DNA of 64,000 bases from JANXLO01 sp038231295 (GCA_038231295.1 JBBRLP010000005.1:1-64000); one strand, 5' to 3'. Counted from the first letter of the stretch, positions 33,087 to 42,115 are shown. Numbers and translations: made by a program. Notes: generated by a model not told the origin, from the sequence alone.

Positions 33087-34367
33087 TCATTTTGAGCCTC
33101 CGTCGCGGCGGGACATGAGGGCGGCAGGCAGGAACGGCACTACCAGCAGGACCAGCACGGTTGTTCCCGCGTTGACCCAGACGAGGTCGCGGAACGTAAG
33201 ATGGAAACGGGAATAGAGCGATGAGCCAGTCCAGTCGGACAGTGCGTTCGTCAGGTTCCAGACGCTCATCATCACCGCGTAGCCAATCGCTTCACTGCCT
33301 TTAGGCGTGGCGCGGGCGGCCAGATCGTACACCGGCAGCATGGCAAGCGTTCCCGTTACCCCGCTGATCGCCGTGATGACAATCGCGGAGGTTTCTGAGC
33401 GGTAGAAGAGATAGAAGAGGGTTCCGATGGCATGGACGACGATGCTGCTGGCAACCAGAACGCGCAGACTCAGTTTCCGGCAGGCCGCATAGTAGACGAA
33501 AGTTGTCAACAGACCGGCGGCAGCGGCCACGAAAACCAGTCTGCCGACGAGTTCCTTGGAGAAGTGCAGCGTATTGGTCTGGTGAAACAGCAGAGGGGTT
33601 CCGAAGCCAGGCGAAGCGGCAATCAGAAAGATCATACCGGCCGCCGTCAGCAGGATGCGAGAACGCAGGAGCGTCTGAAACTGCGCCACAAACTCTTGCC
33701 ACACGGCACGGTTCGGACGTGCTGTCTTCGCCTCCGGCAGGCCGACGAAATAGAGCGGTACCAGAAGAAGATGCAGAAACGCTGTGATGCTCATAGTCAC
33801 GAGGAACGGGGCGGACGCGGAGAGCCAGCCCCCGATAGGGCCACCGAGCAGACTGGCAAGCCGGAAGGCGCCGATACGTTGCGCGGTCAATCGGCCTGCG
33901 GCCTGAAACCGCTCCCCGACCTCCACCATGACACCGCCGAGCGACGTGCTGGTAAACACAATCGTCACGTAGAGAACGGTGTAGGTCAGCAGCAGGATGT
34001 TGTAGGAGCGCGGAACTAGACCGAGCAGGAGCCACAACAGGCCGGAACCGAGCAGGCTGAGAATGAGATAGGCTCGCCTGCGCGTTCCGAACAACGGGAC
34101 ACTATCTACCAGCACTCCGGCGAGCGGTTTGATATAGTTGGTGAACGCGCCGATGGCGAAGAACGCCGAGACCGTCGGCGCGGTACAGTGCAGTTGATCT
34201 TTGAGCAGAAACTTCATCGGCAGGTCGGCAATCGCGATGCCGAGGTTCGTTCCCAGCCAGCCCAGGCCCATCAGAATCGCCAGACTCGACAGGCTCCGCT
34301 CCCCCAAACTCCCTTTCAACGGCTCCTGATAGACAACCTCGATAGCAGCATTTTCAACTTCCGGCAC
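33087..34367 (-). CDS. BT1-like major facilitator transporter
   Basis: The 426-residue protein is a 12-helix major-facilitator carrier most like the folate-biopterin transporter (BT1/FBT) group, common in cyanobacteria, plants and protists. The hallmark segment is FTNYIKPLAGVLVDSVPLFG followed by TRRRAYLILSLLG, where BT1 proteins have a P..G.RR..Y motif. The start is GTG at 34367 because AAGGAGG sits five bases upstream; an earlier in-frame TTG at 34388 lacks a site. It lies 37 bases downstream of the M42 peptidase gene, same strand. Folate or pterin transport is a family guess. Confidence 0.75.
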   Translation of the reverse strand: MPEVENAAIEVVYQEPLKGSLGERSLSSLAILMGLGWLGTNLGIAIADLPMKFLLKDQLHCTAPTVSAFFAIGAFTNYIKPLAGVLVDSVPLFGTRRRAYLILSLLGSGLLWLLLGLVPRSYNILLLTYTVLYVTIVFTSTSLGGVMVEVGERFQAAGRLTAQRIGAFRLASLLGGPIGGWLSASAPFLVTMSITAFLHLLLVPLYFVGLPEAKTARPNRAVWQEFVAQFQTLLRSRILLTAAGMIFLIAASPGFGTPLLFHQTNTLHFSKELVGRLVFVAAAAGLLTTFVYYAACRKLSLRVLVASSIVVHAIGTLFYLFYRSETSAIVITAISGVTGTLAMLPVYDLAARATPKGSEAIGYAVMMSVWNLTNALSDWTGSSLYSRFHLTFRDLVWVNAGTTVLVLLVVPFLPAALMSRRDGGSK

Positions 34368-34404
34368 CTTCGCCTCCTTCTTCAGCAATCGTTCCCGTTC
34401 GCCT

Positions 34405-35484
34405 CTACTTCAGTTCGTCGGCGTAGCCGTAGGAGCGGGTGTGCGCTTCGGGCAGATAGGCGGCGAGCAGATCAATCGCCGCCTGAATATCTTCGATGTT
34501 CGCCATCTCATTGACTGTGTGAATATAGCGGGTGGGAATGGAGAGCGTGAAAGAGGGAACACCGCCTCTGCTGCGCTGAATGCCGCCCGCGTCCGTGCCG
34601 CCACGCGGCAGGATTTCCAACTGGTACTTGATGCCCTTCGCCTCGGCAATGTCGCGGAAGTGGCGCACCAGTTTCGGATGGCAGAGCAGCGAAGAGTCCA
34701 CGATTTTGATGGCCGCACCATTGCCCAGGCGGGTCACCTGATCGGGTTCGGGGACGCCGGGCAGGTCCACCGCCAGCGTCACGTCCAACGCAATGCCGAT
34801 GTCCGGCTGGAGTGTGTAGGCCGCTGTTGTCGCGCCGCGCAGCCCGACCTCTTCCTGCGTCGTGGCGACCGCGAGGATGTTGGATTTGAGGGACGTGGAC
34901 TGAAGTTTTCGCAGCACCTCGATCATAATAAAGACGCTGAGGCGGTCGTCCAGGGTCTTGCTGACGACGGTATCGCCGATTCGCTCCGCCGTTCGGTCCA
35001 TCGTCACCATATCGCCCACTTCGACCAGCGTTTTCACCTTCTCTCCCGGCAGACCGAGGTCCACGAAAAACTCTTCGATCTTCGGGGATTTGTTCACCTC
35101 TTCGGGGGTCAGCAGATGGGTCGGTTTGCTGCCGGGCATCAGGGTGCCGCGCAGGGTCTGTCCCGCAAAGCCCTGCACCAGAACGCGCTGCGCCACCATC
35201 GCACGGGGGTCCCAGCCACCGACGGGGAGCAGGCGCAGAAAACCCCGGTCGTCAATATACTTGACCATGAACCCGATCTCGTCGAGATGCGCGGCGATCA
35301 TGACACGCGGCCCGTCACTCGTGCCCTTTTTGAACGCGATGACATTGCCCATCACGTCCACTTCCAGGGTGTCGCATAGCGGACGCAGTTCCTCAATGAC
35401 CAGCCGCCGGATGGCCTCTTCACGGCTTGGGATGCCCGGTGTCTCGCATATTCGCTTCAACAGATCGAAATTCAGTTCACTCAT
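34405..35484 (-). CDS. M42 family glutamyl aminopeptidase
   Basis: The 359-residue enzyme is a cobalt/zinc M42 aminopeptidase (or endoglucanase-M-type) that forms large tetrahedral cytosolic assemblies and trims peptides. The metal-site motifs are complete: MIAAHLDEIGFMV, VSKTLDDRLSVF, TTQEEVGLRGA with the catalytic glutamates, GIALDVTLAVD and the final RYIHTVNEMA. The length matches the family. AGGAG precedes the ATG at 35484. It is divergent from the ATP-grasp operon and upstream of the BT1-like gene, which probably shares its transcript. Confidence 0.92.
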   Translation of the reverse strand: MSELNFDLLKRICETPGIPSREEAIRRLVIEELRPLCDTLEVDVMGNVIAFKKGTSDGPRVMIAAHLDEIGFMVKYIDDRGFLRLLPVGGWDPRAMVAQRVLVQGFAGQTLRGTLMPGSKPTHLLTPEEVNKSPKIEEFFVDLGLPGEKVKTLVEVGDMVTMDRTAERIGDTVVSKTLDDRLSVFIMIEVLRKLQSTSLKSNILAVATTQEEVGLRGATTAAYTLQPDIGIALDVTLAVDLPGVPEPDQVTRLGNGAAIKIVDSSLLCHPKLVRHFRDIAEAKGIKYQLEILPRGGTDAGGIQRSRGGVPSFTLSIPTRYIHTVNEMANIEDIQAAIDLLAAYLPEAHTRSYGYADELK

Positions 35485-35521
35485 ACCCTGCTCCTGAAAA
35501 TAGTCCCGCCGTCCGGCTATT

Positions 35522-35551
35522 TTGACTTTTGGTGGCGAGTCCGGTTATAAT
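35522..35551 (+). promoter_or_regulatory. Promoter of ATP-grasp/alpha-E operon
   Basis: TTGACT (35522-35527), an 18-base spacer and TATAAT (35546-35551) form a near-consensus promoter, leaving a leader of about 175 nt before the ATG at 35733. Confidence 0.85.
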
Positions 35552-35732
35552 AGGCGATAGACGACCTTAATCCCTGCTTCTCTTCGCAGGTGACGCCGTT
35601 TTGGGTTCGTTTCCCCCTCTGGCGAAGCGGTCTGCCGCCCTTCGCGCCCGGATCAGGCGATGTCGCCCCTCGGTACCCAGTATGCACGGCTCCAGGGCGG
35701 AGCCGCAGCCCGCAGGAGGTGCGTCTCTTTCG

Positions 35733-37304
35733 ATGTCACTATTCGACAACTATCAGACCAACGGCTTCTTCGACGAGATGTTTCAGCCGGACGGTCAGCC
35801 GCGTACCCATTATTGGAAATTGTGCCAGAGACTTTCGAGCCTGACTCTGGAAGACTTTCGCCGCCGCTGCCAACTTGCCGAACTGACCCTGATTCATCAG
35901 GGCATCACGTTCGCGGTCTATGGCAGCAACGAAGGGGTCGAGAAGCCGTTCCCGTTCGACCTGATTCCCCGCATCGTGCCTGCCGATGAGTGGGAACTGA
36001 TCGAAAAGGGCCTCAAACAGCGTCTTACTGCCCTGAACCTGTTCATCCACGATGTCTACCACGAGCAGAAGATCCTCAACGACCGCGTGGTTCCACGTGA
36101 CTTGATTGTGAACGCGGCGTATTTTCGGCGCGAGTTCATCGGAGCCGACCCGCCCGGCGGCATCTATGTCCATATCTGCGGCAGCGACCTGATACGCGAC
36201 CAGCACGGCAACTATCAGGTGCTGGAAGACAACCTGCGTACCCCTTCCGGTGTCTCGTATGTCCTTGAAAACCGCATTATCCTGACCCGTGTTCTGCCGC
36301 AACTGTTTCGCGACCTGCCCGTGCGCCCGGTAGATCACTACACGACGCAGCTTCTGCACAATCTGCGGGAACTTGCCCCGGAAGGTCGTTCCGAGTCCCC
36401 AAATGTCGTGCTGCTGACCCCCGGCATCTACAACAGCGCCTATTTTGAACACGCTTTCCTCGCGCAGCAGCTCGGCATCGAACTCGTGCAGGGGCGCGAC
36501 CTGTTCGTCGAAAACAACATGGTCTACATGAAGACGACCAAAGGCCCGGAGCGCGTAGATGTGATCTATCGCCGTGTGGACGACGACTTTTTGGACCCGC
36601 TGGTCTTTCGCGGCGACTCCAGTCTCGGCGTTGCGGGGCTGGTCAATGCCTATCGCAGCGGCAACGTAGCCCTCGCCAACTCCATCGGCACAGGAGTCGC
36701 TGACGACAAAGCCGTCTACGCCTACGTGCCGCGCATCATCGAATACTATCTCGGCGAGAAACCGATTCTGGAGAATGTCGAGACGTTCCTGGCTGCTGAG
36801 CCAAAACAGTGCGCCTACATCCTCGCTAACCTGGACAAACTGGTGGTGAAGGCGGCAAACGAGTCCGGTGGCTATGGGATGCTCATGGGGCCGCAGGCGA
36901 ACGCGGCAGAGCGAGCGGAGTTCGCCGACAAGATCAAGGCCAATCCGCGCAACTACATCGCGCAGCCGCTCATCTCTCTCTCCCAGGCTCCTTCTTTCGT
37001 GGACGACAGTCTGATTGAAGGGCGGCATATTGACCTTCGTCCCTACATCCTCTACGGGCAAAAGGAGATTACCATCATTCCCGGTGCGCTCACCCGTGTC
37101 GCGCTGCGGCGCGGCTCCTACGTCGTCAACTCCTCCCAGGGCGGCGGCAGCAAAGACACCTGGGTGCTGGCGCAGGACAACGCAAGCTTGAGTCAGCAAA
37201 TGCATGGAATGCAGCAGAGCATGAGCGCGAAAGGCATGACACAGTCGCTCGGCGGGATGACACAAAGTCTGGGCGAACCGATGGCTGCGGAGGGAGAAGC
37301 GTGA
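35733..37304 (+). CDS. Circularly permuted ATP-grasp protein (type 2)
   Basis: The 523-residue protein belongs to the circularly permuted ATP-grasp family, predicted to ligate amino acids or peptides with ATP. It begins FDNYQTNGFFDEMFQPDGQP, and contains FAVYGSNEGVEKPFPFDLIP, NYQVLEDNLRTPSGVSYVLE, DVIYRRVDDDFLDPL, KLVVKAANESGGYGMLMG and RHIDLRPYILYG, the standard blocks. The C-terminal tail is a glutamine/methionine-rich repeat (MQQSMSAKGMTQSLGGMTQS). The ATG at 35733 has AGGAGGT 12 bases upstream; the open frame before it is untypical. Family knowledge links it to an alpha-E protein and a transglutaminase, both of which follow directly. Confidence 0.9.
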   Translation: MSLFDNYQTNGFFDEMFQPDGQPRTHYWKLCQRLSSLTLEDFRRRCQLAELTLIHQGITFAVYGSNEGVEKPFPFDLIPRIVPADEWELIEKGLKQRLTALNLFIHDVYHEQKILNDRVVPRDLIVNAAYFRREFIGADPPGGIYVHICGSDLIRDQHGNYQVLEDNLRTPSGVSYVLENRIILTRVLPQLFRDLPVRPVDHYTTQLLHNLRELAPEGRSESPNVVLLTPGIYNSAYFEHAFLAQQLGIELVQGRDLFVENNMVYMKTTKGPERVDVIYRRVDDDFLDPLVFRGDSSLGVAGLVNAYRSGNVALANSIGTGVADDKAVYAYVPRIIEYYLGEKPILENVETFLAAEPKQCAYILANLDKLVVKAANESGGYGMLMGPQANAAERAEFADKIKANPRNYIAQPLISLSQAPSFVDDSLIEGRHIDLRPYILYGQKEITIIPGALTRVALRRGSYVVNSSQGGGSKDTWVLAQDNASLSQQMHGMQQSMSAKGMTQSLGGMTQSLGEPMAAEGEA

Positions 37305-38335
37305 TGCTCAGTCGAGACGCCGACGCCTGTTACTGGATAGGACGCTACGTCGAGCGGGCGGAGGCGACCGCCCGCATGGTGGACGTTCACTACCATGCAG
37401 CCCTGGAGACCACCCTGCCCGCCGCCGACATCGCCACCGAAGAGGCATTTACGCCGATGCGCTGGGCCTCGCTGCTGGCGATTTCCGGCAGCTCCCGCGA
37501 CTATCATTCTCGCTACACGACGGAGAACGACCGGGACGTGATTCAGTTCTTTGTCTTCGATACCGAGAACCCCGGCTCCATTCTGCGAACCTGGACGGGC
37601 GCACGCGAAAATGCCCGCTCTATCCGCGAACAGATCGCTTCGGAGATGTGGGAGAGCCTGAACGTCTTCTATCTCCAACTGCGGGAATGGGACGTGGACA
37701 GAGTCCTGACCGGCTCCCCACATGAGTTTTTTCAGGCGGTCAAGAACGCCTCCCATCTCTTTCAGGGCATCCTGAATAGAACCATGCTCATGAGCGAGCC
37801 TCGTGACTGGCTGGACACGGGGCGATTTCTGGAACGCGCCAGTCAGACCGCTCGTCTACTGGATGTGAAGTATCATGATCTCTTGCCCGTCTATGTGACC
37901 GACGTACCCGGCACAGACGAGGCACCGCCCCAGGATCGTCCGCCCAATCCGTTTGGCGTCGGCGGGCCGCTGGATATGCACGGCTGGATTGCAGTTCTGA
38001 AATCGGTGAGCGCATTTGAGATGTATCGAAAGACGCACCGGGACGGGATTCGCCCTTCAAGTATCGTGGATTTTCTGGTGCTGAATCCGACCTTTCCGGC
38101 CTCCGTGCGGCACTGTATCGCCCGTGTGGAGGGCTGCCAGAAACGCATCAGTGGCAACCAGCGCGATGAGCCGCGAACTGAGCCGGAACTTCTGCTCGGC
38201 AGACTTCGTGCCGACCTGACCTATATCCGCTCGGAAGAGATCATCCGCAACGGGCTGCATCAGTTTTTGGACGGCGTTCAGGATCGCTGTACCGAAGTCG
38301 GAAAAGCGATCACACGCACCTACCTGTCGTACTGA
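37304..38335 (+). CDS. Alpha-E domain protein
   Basis: The 343-residue all-helical protein starts MLSRDADACYWIGRYVERAE, the diagnostic opening of the alpha-E family, and has a second diagnostic block RDWLDTGRFLERASQTARLL and the closing LHQFLDGVQDRCTEVGKAI. The biochemical role is unknown; alpha-E proteins accompany circularly permuted ATP-grasp enzymes in predicted peptide-tagging systems and may bind the peptide product or act as an adaptor. Its ATG at 37304 overlaps the ATP-grasp stop by one base, so the two are translationally coupled. Confidence 0.9.
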   Translation: MLSRDADACYWIGRYVERAEATARMVDVHYHAALETTLPAADIATEEAFTPMRWASLLAISGSSRDYHSRYTTENDRDVIQFFVFDTENPGSILRTWTGARENARSIREQIASEMWESLNVFYLQLREWDVDRVLTGSPHEFFQAVKNASHLFQGILNRTMLMSEPRDWLDTGRFLERASQTARLLDVKYHDLLPVYVTDVPGTDEAPPQDRPPNPFGVGGPLDMHGWIAVLKSVSAFEMYRKTHRDGIRPSSIVDFLVLNPTFPASVRHCIARVEGCQKRISGNQRDEPRTEPELLLGRLRADLTYIRSEEIIRNGLHQFLDGVQDRCTEVGKAITRTYLSY

Positions 38336-38378
38336 CAACCGCATCGCTTCGCGCTCCCGTACAGGAAAGACTGCCACC

Positions 38379-39296
38379 GTGCGCCTGCGTCTCTACCATA
38401 CCACGCACTATAACTACCCGAGTCCGGCGATGGACAGCCATAACGAGGTGCGTCTGATGCCGCTGAGCGACAGCGAGCAGACCTGTCTCGATTTCCGGCT
38501 GACCACCGCGCCTGCCACGCCGATTTTCGCCTACGATCTGCCCACCGGCCGGGTGCATCATTTCGACATTCGCGCCCCACACCGCGAGCTGTCCATCGTC
38601 GCCGAATCACTGGTCGTGACGCATCACCACGACCCCTTTCAGGGATTGAACCTGACGGAAGACGATTCCGCTTTCTACCGACAGGCGACCGTTCAGGAAC
38701 GATTCAGCGAATATCTGGCCCCTACGGAGCGCGTCCTGCTGCACCCGGAGACAGAACGCATTGCCGCCGTCGCCCGTAAGCAGGCCGGAATCGGCAGCGC
38801 CTCGTTTCTGGTCGCGCTCACCCGTCTGCTCTATCGGGTCATCGCCTACACTCCCGGCGCGACAACGGTCAACTCTTCGATTCAGCACGTTCTGGAGCAG
38901 AAGAGCGGCGTCTGTCAGGATTTCGCGCATCTCATGCTCGCCGTCTGCCGCCGTCAGCATATCCCGGCGCGGTATGTCAGCGGTTATCTCTATACAGGCG
39001 GGCGGGTCGAGGACTACCCGATGGAGATTCCCGAAGAGGGCGAGACGCCCCACCCCGCGGCCTCCCTTCGCACCAACCCCACCGGCGGGGACGCGATGCA
39101 CGCGTGGGTCGAATGCCTGCTGCCTGACGGAAAATGGCACGGCTTCGACCCCACCAACAATCTGCTCACCAACCAGAACTACGTCAAAGTTCACTATGGC
39201 CGGGACTACGGCGATGTACCTCCCCTGCGCGGCATCTATCGTGGTCCCCTGGCGCGTTCGATGGATGTCGCCGTGCGGGTGCTGCGCGAACAGTAG
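38379..39296 (+). CDS. Transglutaminase-like cysteine peptidase
   Basis: The 305-residue protein has the N-terminal beta-rich module (LRLYHTTHYNYPSPAMDSHN) and the C-terminal transglutaminase core of this family, with the catalytic triad in SGVCQDFAHLMLAVC (Cys), GGDAMHAWVECLL (His) and WHGFDPTNN (Asp). No signal peptide is present, so it acts in the cytoplasm. In operons of this kind it is predicted to cleave or form amide bonds in the product of the ATP-grasp enzyme. GTG 38379 is preceded by AGGAAAGA. It is separated from PII by 81 bases holding a GTGTCCGAAGGAC repeat core. Confidence 0.9.
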   Translation: MRLRLYHTTHYNYPSPAMDSHNEVRLMPLSDSEQTCLDFRLTTAPATPIFAYDLPTGRVHHFDIRAPHRELSIVAESLVVTHHHDPFQGLNLTEDDSAFYRQATVQERFSEYLAPTERVLLHPETERIAAVARKQAGIGSASFLVALTRLLYRVIAYTPGATTVNSSIQHVLEQKSGVCQDFAHLMLAVCRRQHIPARYVSGYLYTGGRVEDYPMEIPEEGETPHPAASLRTNPTGGDAMHAWVECLLPDGKWHGFDPTNNLLTNQNYVKVHYGRDYGDVPPLRGIYRGPLARSMDVAVRVLREQ

Positions 39297-39377
39297 AGAA
39301 TTCGCCCCCCAACCCCCGATTATGGGAGAGCAGTCATTTTCATGCGATAGGGTGTCCGAAGGACAAGGAAGGCCGGT

Positions 39378-39716
39378 ATGAAAAAGATCGAGGCGATTAT
39401 TCGGCCTCTCAAACTGGAAGAGGTCAAAATCGCGCTGGGAGAGATCGGCGTGACCGGGCTGTCGGTGTCGGATGTGCGGGGCAGCGGGCGGCAGGGCGGG
39501 CATCGGGAGAGCTACCGGGGAACCGAATACGCGATAGAACTGCCGATGAAGATCAAACTGGAGATCGTGGCCCGTGACGAAGAGGTTGAAGAGATCGTCA
39601 CCACAATAGAACGCCATGCCCGCACGGGGGAACAGGGTGATGGCAAGATTTTCGTTCTGCCGATGGAGGACGCGGTACGTGTCCGCACCGAAGAGCGGGG
39701 CGATGAGGCACTGTAA
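39378..39716 (+). CDS. PII nitrogen regulatory protein (GlnB/GlnK type)
   Basis: The 112-residue protein is a PII signal transducer that senses ATP/ADP and 2-oxoglutarate. It has the full core: MKKIEAIIRPLKLEEVKIAL, T-loop GRQGGHRESYRGTEY with Tyr51 (the usual uridylylation or modification site) and the B-loop ARTGEQGDGKIFVLP. GGAAGG precedes the ATG at 39378. Neither amtB nor glnA is adjacent. Its stop codon overlaps the start of the RING-like zinc protein (TAATG), so PII is translationally coupled to the ubiquitin-like gene set, an unusual partner. Confidence 0.95.
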   Translation: MKKIEAIIRPLKLEEVKIALGEIGVTGLSVSDVRGSGRQGGHRESYRGTEYAIELPMKIKLEIVARDEEVEEIVTTIERHARTGEQGDGKIFVLPMEDAVRVRTEERGDEAL

Positions 39717-40075
39717 TGCCGGCTGAGGCAAGGGAAACCCACCGAATGTGGCAGCGATTGAACGAACTATGGGCCGATTTTCGGGCAAGGCTACGGGGTG
39801 AGATGCGGAACACCGCTGCCCTCCCGGACAGAAACGCCAAGGATGCCGAGATCGAATTTCAGTCGCTCTCTGCGGCGGAAGCGGCGGCGCAGGGCCTTGA
39901 CCAGGAGCTAATCTGCCCGGTGACCCGTAAGTCGTTGAAGCAGGGAGCGCGGCTCTATCTGTGCCGTGCCTGCAACACCAGTTATAGCCCGGAAGGCTGG
40001 GAGTTTTTGAAGAAGACGGACAAAGGACGTTGCTGCAACTGCCGCGAACGTAACAGCGTCTTTCCCACGTTCTGA
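39716..40075 (+). CDS. RING-like/zinc-binding protein, candidate E3
   Basis: The 119-residue protein has a charged helical N-terminal half (MWQRLNELWADFRARLRGEM) and a cysteine-rich C-terminal half: C67PVT, C83xxC86 (YLCRACNTSY), SPEGWEFLKK and C106-C107-x-C109 (RCCNCRER). The spacing resembles a RING-type treble clef in which the second ligand of the first pair is Thr and the His position is Ser/Tyr; a simple zinc ribbon is the other option. Family knowledge: RING-like proteins occur in some bacterial ubiquitin-like operons. Its place before E1, Ubl, E2 and JAB genes suggests an E3-like or substrate adaptor role. It overlaps the PII stop by one base. Confidence 0.65.
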   Translation: MPAEARETHRMWQRLNELWADFRARLRGEMRNTAALPDRNAKDAEIEFQSLSAAEAAAQGLDQELICPVTRKSLKQGARLYLCRACNTSYSPEGWEFLKKTDKGRCCNCRERNSVFPTF

Positions 40076-40088
40076 AACGAGGTCCCTC

Positions 40089-41243
40089 ATGGAGGCGACG
40101 GAAGATCGTTATGCCCGGCATCGGCTCATAGACTGGTGGGATCAGGAGCGGCTAGGCCGCGCCCGCGTCCTGGTGGTGGGCGCGGGCGCTATCGGCAACG
40201 AGGTCATCAAAAACCTCGCCTTGCTCGGCATCGGGCATCTGCTTATCGTCGACTCCGATGTCGTTGAACTCAGCAACCTGACGCGCAGTGTCCTTTTCCG
40301 CGCCGAAGACCAGGGCCGTCCGAAATCCGTCGTGGCGGCGCAGCGAGCCAGAGAGATCAACCCGGAGATCGAATGCCGCGCCCTTGTCGGCGATCTGGAG
40401 TACGGGGTCGGGCTTGGCGTCTACCGCGCAATGGATATGGTTATCGGCTGTCTCGACAGTGTACAGGCTCGTCTGGCGCTAAACCAAATGTGCCGCCGCG
40501 CCGGGGTTCCCTGGCTGAACGGCGGAATCGAAGCGACTATCGCCGAGGTGAGTCTGTTCGACGGGCGCGATGGCAGTTGTTACGAATGCGCGATGTCCTC
40601 ACTTCTATGGGAGGAGCGAAACCGGCGCTACGCCTGCGGCGGGCTGCGTTCCGAGGAGACGGAGCGAAAAGTGCCGACAACGGCGGTCGTCGCCTCGATT
40701 GTAGCGGGCTATCTGGTGAATGAAACGCTGCTGCATCTGCACTCTCGCCCCTCCGTAGCGAGAGAGGGACTGGCGTTCGGGCAGAAACTCTACCTCTCCC
40801 TCAAACCCTATCATTTCGGAGTCTATGACCTGCCGCAAAATCCTGATTGCCTCGCCCATGAGACCTGGGAACCAATTCAGGTCATCGAGCAGTCAAAAGA
40901 GTATGTGACGCCGCGTCTGGTGCTTAAGCAGGCGGGCGAACCGGACAGTGTTCTGGAACTGGGTTTCGACCTGCTGGCGGAGATGCGCTGTGTAGAGTGC
41001 GGGGCGGCGGAGACGATATTGCGGCCCGTCGAGCAGAGCAGTCAGGAACTGACACACTGCCCGGCCTGTGGCGCAGACGCCCGACAGCCCGAAACGGTAA
41101 CATGGCTGGACGCGGCAAGCCCTTTTGCCGACCAGCCGCTCGGTAGTCTCGGCATCCCGGAATATGGAATCGTGGGCGTGAAGAGCGAGGAGGCCCGCAC
41201 GTTCTGGCAACTGACAGGGCCGTTCCCTTTTGGGAAAGGTTAG
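40089..41243 (+). CDS. E1-like ubiquitin-activating (ThiF family) enzyme
   Basis: The 384-residue protein is a ThiF/UBA-type adenylating enzyme that activates the C terminus of a ubiquitin-like protein. It shows the Rossmann ATP site VLVVGAGAIGNEVIKNLALL, the acidic VDSDVVELSNLTRSVLF, DMVIGCLDSVQARLALN and a cysteine block GSCYECAMSSLLWEERNRRY-ACGGL that includes zinc ligands and a plausible thioester cysteine. A second zinc-ribbon pair occurs at the C terminus (RCVECGAAE, HCPACGADA). It begins 13 bases after the RING-like gene and is followed 12 bases later by the ubiquitin-like gene. Which cysteine carries the thioester is not settled. Confidence 0.9.
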   Translation: MEATEDRYARHRLIDWWDQERLGRARVLVVGAGAIGNEVIKNLALLGIGHLLIVDSDVVELSNLTRSVLFRAEDQGRPKSVVAAQRAREINPEIECRALVGDLEYGVGLGVYRAMDMVIGCLDSVQARLALNQMCRRAGVPWLNGGIEATIAEVSLFDGRDGSCYECAMSSLLWEERNRRYACGGLRSEETERKVPTTAVVASIVAGYLVNETLLHLHSRPSVAREGLAFGQKLYLSLKPYHFGVYDLPQNPDCLAHETWEPIQVIEQSKEYVTPRLVLKQAGEPDSVLELGFDLLAEMRCVECGAAETILRPVEQSSQELTHCPACGADARQPETVTWLDAASPFADQPLGSLGIPEYGIVGVKSEEARTFWQLTGPFPFGKG

Positions 41244-41255
41244 AAAGGTGGACCG

Positions 41256-41519
41256 ATGAGCGGAGAACGAGTGCTAATCTACCTACAGACGGCGGACAAG
41301 ACGCGCAAAGCCCAGATCGTTATTCCGCGCACCATGACGGCGCTGGACCTCATCCGCGCCTCGACCAAGCGCTGGAAAATGATGTTTGGCGCAGACTATG
41401 TGGTGACCAATCTGACGCTGAATAGGCAAATGCTCCCCCACGAGATGCTCACCGAAGACCGCGTCCGCAACCACGACATCCTGATGATTCAGCCACTGGC
41501 CCTGCACGGCGGAGGATGA
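41256..41519 (+). CDS. Ubiquitin-like protein with C-terminal GGG
   Basis: The 87-residue protein has beta-grasp character (VLIYLQTADKTRKAQIVIP, TALDLIRASTKRWKMMF, NLTLNRQMLPHEMLTEDRV, DILMIQPL) and ends in HGGG, the exposed diglycine-type tail needed for adenylation by E1. YukD/EsaB-type beta-grasp proteins are similar in the core but usually lack this tail. It sits between E1 and E2 genes and is the predicted modifier. AAAGGTGG precedes the ATG at 41256. Whether it is conjugated as such or first trimmed by the JAB peptidase is unknown. Confidence 0.8.
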   Translation: MSGERVLIYLQTADKTRKAQIVIPRTMTALDLIRASTKRWKMMFGADYVVTNLTLNRQMLPHEMLTEDRVRNHDILMIQPLALHGGG

Positions 41520-41523
41520 CTCC

Positions 41524-42114
41524 GTGGGCGATGCCAGAGACCTGCGCCTCCAGTCGGACTATGCTCATCTGCGTGCGCTCGCGGACGGGAGCGGCGGGAC
41601 TCTGGCAATCGAGTCGGTAAAGGGAAAGCCGACAGACACTTATGTTCTGATCTACCGCTGTCGCGGCATCGAACGGCTGGAAGGAGGCCGTCCGGTCTAT
41701 CGGGAACTGCATCGCGTGGAGATCAAACTGCCCGCGAAATATCCGGCTCCTATTGCGCCTCCGGTCGTCAAGATACTGACTCCTGTCTATCACCCCCATG
41801 TCTACAAAAACCAGATCGTCTGCATGGGAAGCTGGCAGACCAGTGAGTTTCTGGACGATTTCGCCCTGCGGCTCGGAGCGCTGCTCCAGTATGAAAAAGA
41901 GTATCTCGCTATCCGTGACCCTGCCAATGAAGAAGCCGTCGAGTGGGCGAAACGCAACCGAATGCTTTTCCCAACAGATACCTGCACCTTTCACAACGAT
42001 CCTCCCACCCGAGAACGTAATGTAGAAATGCCCTCCTATACGCCTTTTATGGATATGCCGGAACCTCCGGTGCAAGACGACGAGGCCGACACCGTAATCT
42101 GGAAAGACCTGTAA
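41524..42114 (+). CDS. E2-like ubiquitin-conjugating (UBC fold) enzyme
   Basis: The 196-residue protein has a UBC fold: an N-terminal helix (DLRLQSDYAHLRALAD), strands with LHRVEIKLPAKYPAPIAPPV (the PxxxP region), then HPHVYKNQIVCMGSWQTSEF, matching the E2 active site HPNI..-x-ICLDxW with the catalytic Cys in VCMGSW (HPN has become HPH). Helices around EWAKRNRMLFP close the fold. The C-terminal 40 residues are acidic and unassigned. The start is GTG 41524, with GGAGG nine bases upstream overlapping the Ubl stop. It should accept the ubiquitin-like protein from E1. Confidence 0.85.
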   Translation: MGDARDLRLQSDYAHLRALADGSGGTLAIESVKGKPTDTYVLIYRCRGIERLEGGRPVYRELHRVEIKLPAKYPAPIAPPVVKILTPVYHPHVYKNQIVCMGSWQTSEFLDDFALRLGALLQYEKEYLAIRDPANEEAVEWAKRNRMLFPTDTCTFHNDPPTRERNVEMPSYTPFMDMPEPPVQDDEADTVIWKDL

Positions 42115-42115
42115 G

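Noticed and set aside
35739..37265. Minus-strand frame of 508 codons
   Set aside because: Antisense of the ATP-grasp gene; no domain.
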